64,000 nucleotides of DNA from Synergistaceae bacterium UBA6083 (lineage in GTDB: Bacteria > Synergistota > Synergistia > Synergistales > 79-D21). The position numbers were made by a program, and so were the translations under genes. Position 1 is the stretch's first letter. Each line of letters begins with the position of its first letter. The stretch is from contig DIXJ01000003.1 of the NCBI GenBank assembly GCA_002436015.1, forward strand, positions 1 to 64,000. The letters run 5' to 3'. This document shows, in pieces, positions 57,634 through 64,000 of this stretch. Below the pieces are notes generated by a model, which was not told the origin of the DNA, did no database searches, and saw only the letters and a program-made list of their open reading frames with translations.

Positions 57634-59567
57634 TGCCCCATCCAATGGATTCCTTTTTCGACGAGCCTGGACTCCTTTCGAGGCTTGAGGGATTCGAATT
57701 TCGACCCCAACAGGCCCAGATGGCCAGGAAAACCTGGGATTTCCTTAGCGCAGGAGAAGGGAAAATCCTGGCGATTGAGGCTCCCACCGGGATTGGAAAG
57801 AGTTTTGCCCTGCTTGTGCCGGCAATTCTCTGGGCGCTGGAAGGCAACTACCGTGCCCTGCTTCTCACTGCAGGGCACGCTTTGCAGGAACAGCTCATGT
57901 CAAGGGATATCCCTTTCCTGCAGGAACTTTTGCCTGCGGCTTTCCAATATGGAACACTGAAGGGGCGTGGAAATTACCTTTGCCTGAGGCGCAGTTTGGA
58001 ACTCGACTCGGGAGGGTTCCTCTCGTTCAATGACGGGGGAAAGACCTCCATGGAAATTCTGGAATGGCGCAGGGACACGGATACCGGGGATCTTTCGGAA
58101 CTGAACCTGCCCGAGGACCACCCGGCTCTCGGGACGATTGCAGCGGGTCGCGACGGATGCCTGGGGCGACTTTGCCCCTTTCGGGAAGAATGCTTCCTGC
58201 AGCGTCTTTACCAGAGGGCCCGAAACTGGCAAATCATCGTGGCCAACTATCACCTGTTCTTTTCCCATGTGGACGGCGGTGAACGGTCCTTTCCGGTTCA
58301 TTTCGACGCCCTGCTCTGCGACGAAGCCCACAGGATTCCTGAAGCGGCCCGCTCTGCTTCATCTCGTTCGGCGTCCCTCGACCGGTTCCGGAAAGTGCTT
58401 TCCCCAAAGCACCTGAACGGCTTGGAAAAGTCTTTCAGGGAATTGCGCGTCCCCGCTGAGAAACTCTCGTCCGAATGGAAAGTGGCGGCTATGGGTGTAG
58501 AACGCCTCTTCAACCGGCTTTCCCTCCTTCCTAGGGATCAGTGGGCTTTCAAGACACCCCTGACGGAACTTCGTCACGATCTTGAGGAGTTCCTAGGGCC
58601 ACTTGCGGGAGAGGCAGAGCGGCTATTAACAATCGTGGGAAAGGAAAGGGACAAGCCTGCTGGAGAAGACCTTGCCGCCCAGGCGGAAGGGTTGTCCGCA
58701 GCCAGCCAGTTGGCCGAGGCTTACGATGACCTTGCCTGGTGCCTTGACGTGGTTCGCTACCCCCATTGGGCGACCTGGTGGGACGGGCTCGCTATCCAGA
58801 GCGCTCCGGTCCTGGCGGGCCCGTCGATCCAGGATGTTCTTTCTTCCCTCGATGGAGTGCCCGTCGTTTGTGCGTCGGCCACTCTGTCTGTCGGAGGGGC
58901 TTTCGATTTCTGGGAAAGGGAGACCGGGATATGTCCCGGAGAAGGGATCATCCTCGATTCCCCGTTCGATCTTCCTTCCCAGATGTCGATCTGGGTCGTG
59001 GAGTTGGGGCTCAGGGTGACCGAGGGCGGATACGACGAAAGGGCCAGCCGTGTCATTGAAAAGCTTTGCGAGGACAACGGAGGCCGGACGCTCGTCCTTT
59101 GCAGTTCCCGGAGGCTCGTCGGTGCGGTTTCTAGGAAGATGAGGAGTAAGCAACGGAACTTTCGGATTCTTTGCCAGGGTGAAGCTCCGAAAGGAGAATT
59201 GCTCTCCCGCTTCAGGAGGGATGAAACGTCGGTCCTGATCGGAAGCCTTTCGTTTAGGGAGGGAATCGATGTTCCGGGAGAGGGGCTGACCCAGGTGATC
59301 CTTGACCGGATTCCCTTTCCGCACCCGGATGATCCACTTGTCAGGGCAAGGCGGGATCTCGAGGGGAGAGGAACGTTTCTTCAAAGCACTCTCCCGATGA
59401 GCCGACTTTTCCTGAGACAGGCTTTTGGACGGCTTATCCGGAGGAAAACTGACCTTGGGCGAGTGGTCATCCTTGACGGGAGGGCCCTTGAGAGGCCGGA
59501 TTGGGAAATATTCCAGGATTTCCAAGGGGTTTCCATCAAGAGAATCCGGCTGGCCCAGATGCCTTGA
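57630..59567 (+). CDS. dinG: DinG/XPD-type ATP-dependent DNA helicase
   Basis: 645 residues. Superfamily 2 iron-sulfur helicase. Walker A A-P-T-G-I-G-K-S (51-58), cysteine cluster Y-L-C-L-R (about 116-118) with C-L-G-R-L-C-P-F-R-E-E-C (about 185), DEAH box D-E-A-H-R, and C-terminal motif VI R-Q-A-F-G-R-L-I-R-R. It probably unwinds DNA with RNA-DNA hybrids or R-loops. The chosen start ATG 57630 overlaps the previous stop; the longer frame at 57615 is less plausible. Confidence 0.9.
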   Translation: MMPHPMDSFFDEPGLLSRLEGFEFRPQQAQMARKTWDFLSAGEGKILAIEAPTGIGKSFALLVPAILWALEGNYRALLLTAGHALQEQLMSRDIPFLQELLPAAFQYGTLKGRGNYLCLRRSLELDSGGFLSFNDGGKTSMEILEWRRDTDTGDLSELNLPEDHPALGTIAAGRDGCLGRLCPFREECFLQRLYQRARNWQIIVANYHLFFSHVDGGERSFPVHFDALLCDEAHRIPEAARSASSRSASLDRFRKVLSPKHLNGLEKSFRELRVPAEKLSSEWKVAAMGVERLFNRLSLLPRDQWAFKTPLTELRHDLEEFLGPLAGEAERLLTIVGKERDKPAGEDLAAQAEGLSAASQLAEAYDDLAWCLDVVRYPHWATWWDGLAIQSAPVLAGPSIQDVLSSLDGVPVVCASATLSVGGAFDFWERETGICPGEGIILDSPFDLPSQMSIWVVELGLRVTEGGYDERASRVIEKLCEDNGGRTLVLCSSRRLVGAVSRKMRSKQRNFRILCQGEAPKGELLSRFRRDETSVLIGSLSFREGIDVPGEGLTQVILDRIPFPHPDDPLVRARRDLEGRGTFLQSTLPMSRLFLRQAFGRLIRRKTDLGRVVILDGRALERPDWEIFQDFQGVSIKRIRLAQMP

Positions 59568-59593
59568 TAGGGTTCTAGGGGCTGTGTTATAGT
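59564..59593 (+). promoter_or_regulatory. Putative promoter of rpmH-rnpA
   Basis: TTGATA (59564-59569) overlaps the dinG stop codon; 18 bases on, TATAGT (59588-59593). About 66 bases before the rpmH start. Confidence 0.55.
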
Positions 59594-59659
59594 ATCAAGG
59601 CTCTTAGACAAGGCCATTTAATTTTATTTGGATTTTCCAACAGCAAGGGGGTGTCGTCA

Positions 59660-59794
59660 ATGAAGCGGACCTTTCAACCCCATAAAACGCGTCGCAAGCG
59701 GTCAATGGGATTCCTCGTGCGTTCCAGCTCCCCAACGGGGCGCCGCGTCATCCGCAACCGGAGACGCAAGGGGCGTAAACGCCTCGCAGTCTAG
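59660..59794 (+). CDS. rpmH: 50S ribosomal protein L34
   Basis: 44 residues, read directly: M-K-R-T-F-Q-P, then the basic K-T-R-R-K-R-S-M-G-F, G-R-R-V-I-R-N-R-R-R-K-G-R-K-R-L. The GCAAGGGGGTG site precedes ATG 59660. The stop is directly adjacent to the rnpA start, as is normal. Confidence 0.96.
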   Translation: MKRTFQPHKTRRKRSMGFLVRSSSPTGRRVIRNRRRKGRKRLAV

Positions 59795-60193
59795 ATGGAT
59801 CATCCTTTCCGGTTTCCAGCGAGCCTCAGACTGAAAAAGGGATGGGAGTTTGATCTGGTCTTCCGCACCGGCCGACGCGTAAAAGGAGAGCTGGTGCGGT
59901 TGTTGTTTCTTGACGCCGGCGAGGGGCTCCCTCGTTTGGGGGCGGCCATAGGAAAGCGCCAGGGTTCTTCCGTTGTCCGAAGCAGGGGGCGAAGAACCCT
60001 GCGGGAAGCCTTCCGGGTTTGCCGTCCATGGATGAAAGACGGGATATGGATCGTCGCCATGCTCCGGTCCGCCGGACTCAGGGCTGGGACGGGGGAGATC
60101 TACGCGGATATGGTTGCTCTCCTCAAGAAGGAAGAACTCCTGAGGCCGGGGTTTCCGCCGGTTTTTTCGTCAGGCGGGGAGGCCTCGGATTGA
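59795..60193 (+). CDS. rnpA: Ribonuclease P protein component
   Basis: 132 residues. Binds M1 RNA to mature tRNA 5' ends. Seen: L-R-L-K-K-G-W-E-F-D-L-V-F-R-T-G-R-R and the RNR-like V-V-R-S-R-G-R-R-T-L-R-E. ATG 59795 follows the rpmH stop with no gap; the yidD start overlaps its stop by 4 bases. Confidence 0.9.
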   Translation: MDHPFRFPASLRLKKGWEFDLVFRTGRRVKGELVRLLFLDAGEGLPRLGAAIGKRQGSSVVRSRGRRTLREAFRVCRPWMKDGIWIVAMLRSAGLRAGTGEIYADMVALLKKEELLRPGFPPVFSSGGEASD

Positions 60194-60471
60194 AAAGATC
60201 CATCCCTGCTTGTTTTGCCATGGCTGCAATTCGCCTCTACCAGCGTTTCCTTTCCCCTTTTTTGGGGAAGAATTGCCGTTTTGTGCCGACTTGTTCCGCT
60301 TACACATTTGAAGCGATCGAGCGGTATGGTTTCATGGAGGGAATTCTTCTCGGGGCAAAGCGAATTCTTCGCTGCGGCCCTTGGTCGCCCGGCGGTTTTG
60401 ACCCCGTTCCGGACCTGAGGTGGAAGGCTGGATCCGAAAAAATTCGAAAAAATGAACCAGAGGGACGGTGA
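60190..60471 (+). CDS. yidD: Membrane protein insertion efficiency factor YidD
   Basis: 93 residues from TTG 60190. Family core: I-R-L-Y-Q-R-F-L-S-P-F-L-G-K-N-C-R-F-V-P, T-C-S-A-Y, and R-C-G-P-W-S-P-G-G-F-D-P-V-P. It aids YidC-dependent insertion. Genes rnpA-yidD-yidC are linked by 4-base overlaps. Confidence 0.92.
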   Translation: MKRSIPACFAMAAIRLYQRFLSPFLGKNCRFVPTCSAYTFEAIERYGFMEGILLGAKRILRCGPWSPGGFDPVPDLRWKAGSEKIRKNEPEGR

Positions 60472-61259
60472 ATCGTTTGGGCACCTTATGGAACGCGGCA
60501 GGCGACCTGCTGCTTAAGACACTGAACCTGTTCTACGGAATGACCCACTCCTACGGTCTGGCTATCATTCTGCTGACTATCCTGGTGAGGGTCATCCTGC
60601 ACCCGTTGAACCAGAAACAGCTCGTAAGCATGCAGAAAATGCAGAAGATCCAGCCGAGGATCAAGGCTTTGCAGGAGAAATTCGGCAATGACAAGCAAAA
60701 ATTAAACGAAGAAACAATGAAGCTTTACAAGGAAAACAGTGTCAATCCTGCCGCGGGATGCCTGCCCCTCATCGTACAGTTGCCGATCCTGATCCTTCTC
60801 TTCAGGGTTCTCACGAATTTCAAGTTTGGTGGGGTTTCCTTCCTGGGTGTGGGGCTTGAGGAGTCTGTCCTTTCAACAATGGCGAAAGCCCTCGAGCTGA
60901 ACGTACAGACCCCCGGTATCACGGCTCTATTGACCGGGATTGCCTCCAATCCGGCGGGACTCTTGAATGTGGGGCTTTACGGTCCCAACCTTCTGCTGCT
61001 CGTCTCGATCGGATTCTTGACCTGGTTCCAGCAGCATCTTTCCGCGAGCAGCAATCCCCAAATGGCCTTCATGAACTGGTTTATGCCCGTTTTCCTGACA
61101 TTCATCTGCCTGAACCTGCCAGGAGGCGTGTTGCTTTACTGGGGTGTCTCCTCCCTGATGAGTGTGTTCCAGCAGTGGCGTGTCGTCAAAACGACGGAAG
61201 TCGAGATGGAGAAGAAACCGACCCTTTTCAAGAATAAGCCGAACCGGGACGGGGAATAG
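60468..61259 (+). CDS. yidC: Membrane protein insertase YidC (short form)
   Basis: 263 residues, with five hydrophobic segments and no large periplasmic domain, like the Gram-positive form. Seen: I-I-L-L-T-I-L-V-R-V-I-L-H-P-L-N-Q-K-Q and L-P-L-I-V-Q-L-P-I-L-I-L-L-F, and conserved hydrophilic groove residue R42 near the second segment. GTG 60468 overlaps yidD by 4 bases. The missing P1 domain is odd for a diderm (see findings). Confidence 0.92.
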   Translation: MNRLGTLWNAAGDLLLKTLNLFYGMTHSYGLAIILLTILVRVILHPLNQKQLVSMQKMQKIQPRIKALQEKFGNDKQKLNEETMKLYKENSVNPAAGCLPLIVQLPILILLFRVLTNFKFGGVSFLGVGLEESVLSTMAKALELNVQTPGITALLTGIASNPAGLLNVGLYGPNLLLLVSIGFLTWFQQHLSASSNPQMAFMNWFMPVFLTFICLNLPGGVLLYWGVSSLMSVFQQWRVVKTTEVEMEKKPTLFKNKPNRDGE

Positions 61260-61264
61260 GGCGA

Positions 61265-61930
61265 ATGGTCGCAGAGAAGGAAAGGGAAGAGGATATGAAC
61301 GTTCCCGAGTCCTTGGTCGTGGAAACGGACTCCCTCGAAAAGGCCGTTGAAGATGCTGCCCGGCTGTGGGATATCCTCCCAAAAGACGTGAAAGTCAATA
61401 TCCTGGAGGAAGGGAAGCGGTTCCTGGGGCTTTTTTCCCGGAAGACCCGCGTGGAATTGTTGCCTGCGGAAGACCTGGATGTCCTGAAAGGGAAGCGACT
61501 CCTGTCAGAGATCCTGGAAAAGATGGACATGGATGTTGAGATCGAGGTTCATGAAGACGGAGTCCTGAATCTTACCGGAGCGGATGCGGGCATCATTATC
61601 GGAAAATACGGGGAAACATTGAAGTCCCTCGAATATCTCCTGAACCTGATATCACGCGACAGTTCACCATCCAGGCTGATCAGGCTGGATAGCGACGGTT
61701 ACAGGGAAAGACGCGAGCTTAGCCTTCAGCGGGTGGCCCTTTCCTCTGCGAAAGAGGCGTTGCGTCGACATCGACCTATAACGATGGAGCCGATGACGAG
61801 CTGGGAAAGGCGAATTATCCATATTGCCTTGAAGGAGCACCCGGAGGTCGAAACCCGTTCGGTGGGGGATGATCCCCAACGGCGTGTCGTCGTTTGGCCG
61901 AGGGGCGGGAACCGTTCAAGAAATATCTGA
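61265..61930 (+). CDS. jag: RNA-binding protein Jag (KhpB/EloR)
   Basis: 221 residues. Jag_N domain (start to about 60), KH domain with the I-I-G-K-Y-G-E-T-L-K-S-L-E-Y-L-L-N core, and R3H domain with E-P-M-T-S-W-E-R-R-I-I-H near the end. In Firmicutes it works with KhpA on cell-envelope RNA regulation. The start is ATG 61265 or 61295; the upstream site is poor for either. Confidence 0.9.
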   Translation: MVAEKEREEDMNVPESLVVETDSLEKAVEDAARLWDILPKDVKVNILEEGKRFLGLFSRKTRVELLPAEDLDVLKGKRLLSEILEKMDMDVEIEVHEDGVLNLTGADAGIIIGKYGETLKSLEYLLNLISRDSSPSRLIRLDSDGYRERRELSLQRVALSSAKEALRRHRPITMEPMTSWERRIIHIALKEHPEVETRSVGDDPQRRVVVWPRGGNRSRNI

Positions 61931-61940
61931 CACGCAAGGC

Positions 61941-61982
61941 AAGGAGAGGACGCCGGAATCCACGGGGTCCTCTCCTTTTTTG
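61941..61982 (+). terminator. Intrinsic terminator after jag
   Basis: GGAGAGGAC (about 61943-61951) pairs with GTCCTCTCC (61967-61975) and is followed by TTTTTT. Confidence 0.85.
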
Positions 61983-62097
61983 GTAAGCGGAACGTCCTAG
62001 AAAAACTCTTGCAGATATTCCGTAAAAAAACCGATTCGCCTCTTTGGTGCAAAAGATAAAATAGGGTAAACAAAACCACGAGGAGAGGTGATCCCTT

Positions 62098-63513
62098 ATG
62101 GCAAAAATCAGGAAAACCGGATTGGTCGTCGGGTTTGCCCTGTTGCTAATGGGTATTCTTTACGTTTTGCCCCATGAGTTTAAATCCCTATCACCCGCAG
62201 ACTCGCAAGATGTCTTCACCGGCAATCCCGTTGCGTCCATTGCAAAAAAGTCTTCCCCCGCGGTTGTGAATATTGACACGAAAACCTTTGTACGGAAGTC
62301 TTTCTCTCCCTTCGGGAACGATCCCTTTTTAAGGCAATTTTTCGGGGACCAGATGGATCTCTTCTCCCGGGTCGTTCCGATGGAAGGGAAGGGGTCCGGG
62401 TTTATCGCCAGTCCCGACGGGATGATCCTGACCAACAGTCATGTCGTGGATGGAGCCGACTCCGTCATCGTTACGCTGTCTGATGGGCGCCGATTCGACG
62501 CGGAGGTTGTGGGAAAGGATCCCACTTACGATCTGGCGGTCATCCGGATAAAGGCTGGCAATCTTCCGGTCTTGAAGATGGGAGATTCTGACCGGACCCA
62601 GGTTGGAGAGTGGGTAGTGGCGATTGGCAACCCTTTTGGGCTTGAACATACCGTGACGGTGGGAGTCATCTCCGCAAAGAACCGGAGTATTCGACTCGAG
62701 AAACTGAATTTTGACGGATTTCTCCAGACTGATGCCGCAATAAACCCGGGTAACAGCGGAGGGCCCTTGATCAACCTCGATAACCAGGTTATCGGGATAA
62801 ACACGGCCATCGTTCCATACGCCCAGGGAATCGGTTTTGCGATCCCGATCAACGTCGCCAAGCAGGTAATGAACGATTTGGTGAAGTTTGGCCGTGTCAA
62901 GCGAGCTTGGTTGGGGGTCTACATGCAGCCTGTGACTACAGATATCATTGAAGCTTTCGGCTTGAAATCCGGGGAAGGGGCGCTGGTCAGCGATGTGGTG
63001 CCCAATTCGCCGGCGGAAAAATCAGGCCTCCAACGCGGGGATGTTGTCAAACGCTTCGGGAGTGTTCCGATCAAGACACCCGACGATCTGTCAAAGGCCG
63101 TGAGGAAGCAGGTTGCCGGTGACGTTGCCAAAGTTGAAATTGTCAGGGAGGGGAAGACGATGAGCCTTTCCGTCCGTTTGGAGGAATTGCCGAATCAGGA
63201 AACCGCCAAAAAGAACGAAACTCCACATCTGGTACTACAGCTCGGAGTGGAAGTCGGCAACCTCGATGCCAAGACAAGACAACAGCTTGCCCTTCCGGCG
63301 CTTCAGGGGGTCGTGATCCTTCGGGTCGAAGGCTCTTCCCCCGCCGAACGGGCCGGCTTACGACCCGGTGACGTGATACAAGGGGTCAACGGCAGATCCA
63401 TAAGGGATGTCCGTTCCTGGGAAACGACATTAAAAGCCGCGGGAGGGAAGAAACTCGTTCTTCTGGTTTGGAGGGAGGGGCGGACGACCTTCGTTCCGCT
63501 CAATACACAATAG
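62098..63513 (+). CDS. degP: HtrA/Do-family periplasmic serine protease
   Basis: 471 residues. A signal anchor (about 8-24) leads to a trypsin-like domain: H115 in T-N-S-H-V-V-D-G, D145 in T-Y-D-L-A-V-I-R, S220 in N-P-G-N-S-G-G-P, followed by two PDZ domains (about 280-350 and 385-465). It degrades misfolded envelope proteins. GAGGTG precedes ATG 62098. Promoter not identified. Confidence 0.93.
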   Translation: MAKIRKTGLVVGFALLLMGILYVLPHEFKSLSPADSQDVFTGNPVASIAKKSSPAVVNIDTKTFVRKSFSPFGNDPFLRQFFGDQMDLFSRVVPMEGKGSGFIASPDGMILTNSHVVDGADSVIVTLSDGRRFDAEVVGKDPTYDLAVIRIKAGNLPVLKMGDSDRTQVGEWVVAIGNPFGLEHTVTVGVISAKNRSIRLEKLNFDGFLQTDAAINPGNSGGPLINLDNQVIGINTAIVPYAQGIGFAIPINVAKQVMNDLVKFGRVKRAWLGVYMQPVTTDIIEAFGLKSGEGALVSDVVPNSPAEKSGLQRGDVVKRFGSVPIKTPDDLSKAVRKQVAGDVAKVEIVREGKTMSLSVRLEELPNQETAKKNETPHLVLQLGVEVGNLDAKTRQQLALPALQGVVILRVEGSSPAERAGLRPGDVIQGVNGRSIRDVRSWETTLKAAGGKKLVLLVWREGRTTFVPLNTQ

Positions 63514-63525
63514 CGGCGTGCATAG

Positions 63526-63578
63526 CCAGAAAAGAAGCGGCAGGGGGACCTGGATCCCCCTGCCGCTTCTTTTCTGGC
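63526..63578. terminator. Bidirectional terminator after degP
   Basis: A 22-bp inverted repeat around a 7-base loop (about 63526-63547 with 63555-63577) has A tracts and T tracts on each side, so it can end both degP and the converging histidine kinase gene. Confidence 0.85.
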
Positions 63579-63593
63579 CCGTTGCAATTTCTT

Positions 63594-64000
63594 TCATGCT
63601 TCGGGAAAACGAACCCTGAAGAGCAATCCTTCACCCTTCCCCGAGTGCATCTCTATCTTCCCACCATGAATCTGGGTAATCCGGTAGACCAACGGCAACC
63701 CGATCCCGTAACCAGGCATATGTCTGGAGCCGTCAGCACGCCAAAAAAGATTAAAGCACTGCCGGATTTCTTCCTCCGACATCCCAGGGCCCGTATCCCA
63801 AACCTCCAGGATAGATTCTTGAGTGGATTCATCTTGATATGTCCTGATTCCAAGATGCCCGCCGGGAGGAGAATATTTGCTCGCGTTGTCGAGGAGATTG
63901 GTTGCCAGAGCTAAAATTAGTGCCGACCTTCCCGTGGCCTTGGCAGAATGGATCTCTTTTTCCACCTGTTGCCCGCGCCGGTTGAAAATCAGGGTCAATC
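63594..64000 (-). CDS. Sensor histidine kinase, C-terminal ATPase domain (partial)
   Basis: The C-terminal 135 or so residues of a two-component kinase running off the window end. N-box L-L-D-N-A-S-K-Y, G1 D-T-G-P-G-M-S, G2 G-Y-G-I-G-L-P-L, and the terminal G-G-K-I-E-M-H-S strand are clear. The sensor and dimerisation domains are outside the window, so the signal is unknown. Confidence 0.88.
   Translation of the reverse strand, partial: LTLIFNRRGQQVEKEIHSAKATGRSALILALATNLLDNASKYSPPGGHLGIRTYQDESTQESILEVWDTGPGMSEEEIRQCFNLFWRADGSRHMPGYGIGLPLVYRITQIHGGKIEMHSGKGEGLLFRVRFPEA

Noticed and set aside
59568..59659. Replication origin next to rpmH
   Set aside because: No DnaA-box cluster and no AT-rich unwinding region beyond a short promoter; the 92 bases are explained by the promoter.
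1..64000. CRISPR arrays, insertion sequences, prophage, tRNA or rRNA genes
   Set aside because: No regular direct repeats, transposase-like genes, phage genes or tRNA cloverleafs were recognised; the gaps are all short.

Overview
This window looks like a chromosomal segment of a moderately GC-rich, diderm, amino-acid-fermenting anaerobe, most likely a member of the Synergistota. That assignment is inferred, not proved. The supporting features are a complete branched-chain amino acid ABC transporter, an L-lysine 6-aminotransferase, a glutaminase, rubrerythrin, a DUF3084 protein, a Skp/OmpH periplasmic chaperone implying an outer membrane, and a gene cluster around a [FeFe]-hydrogenase-like protein. 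No insertion sequence, prophage, CRISPR array, tRNA or rRNA was seen. Coding density is very high, no gene-free gap exceeds about 220 bases, and many neighbours overlap by 1-10 bases.

Region 1 (1-18530) is the str/S10/spc/alpha ribosomal super-operon: the end of tuf, then rpsJ to rplQ with secY, adk, map, infA, rpmJ and rpoA inside it, running on into an ECF transporter energising module (ecfA1, ecfA2, ecfT) and truA. Region 2 (18586-26882) holds mreB, a YkgJ-type cysteine-cluster protein, lysine 6-aminotransferase with a four-cysteine tail, a DUF3084 coiled-coil membrane protein, a small zinc-ribbon protein with an acetyltransferase, metK behind a terminator-like hairpin, comF, a small DUF3343 protein and skp. 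Region 3 (26989-31581, minus strand) is livJ-livH-livM-livG-livF, with an attenuator-like hairpin between livJ and livH.

Region 4 (31733-40832) has a HAD phosphatase, an adenosine-specific kinase, a sodium:solute symporter, and the compact five-gene cluster 34669-37912: DRTGG-like, GHKL ATPase, [FeFe]-hydrogenase-like iron-sulfur protein, second DRTGG-like, PHP phosphoesterase. The cluster carries no electron-transfer hydrogenase subunits, so it looks like a sensing or regulatory unit, and it is the most interesting system here. Next come an orphan pseudopilin, a SUI1/YciH factor overlapping glutaminase, and rubrerythrin. Region 5 (40909-48996) has an orphan DegT-like aminotransferase, a methyltransferase, and a tightly overlapped minus-strand histidine operon hisD-Z-G-B-H-A-F-IE that lacks hisC and a histidinol-phosphatase.

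Region 6 (49219-64000) contains radA-nfeD-slipin, leuS-holA, rpsT, a DUF445 protein with a DinG-type helicase, the rpmH-rnpA-yidD-yidC-jag cluster (without dnaA), an HtrA protease and the end of a sensor histidine kinase. Several sigma-70-like promoters and intrinsic terminators could be located by eye.
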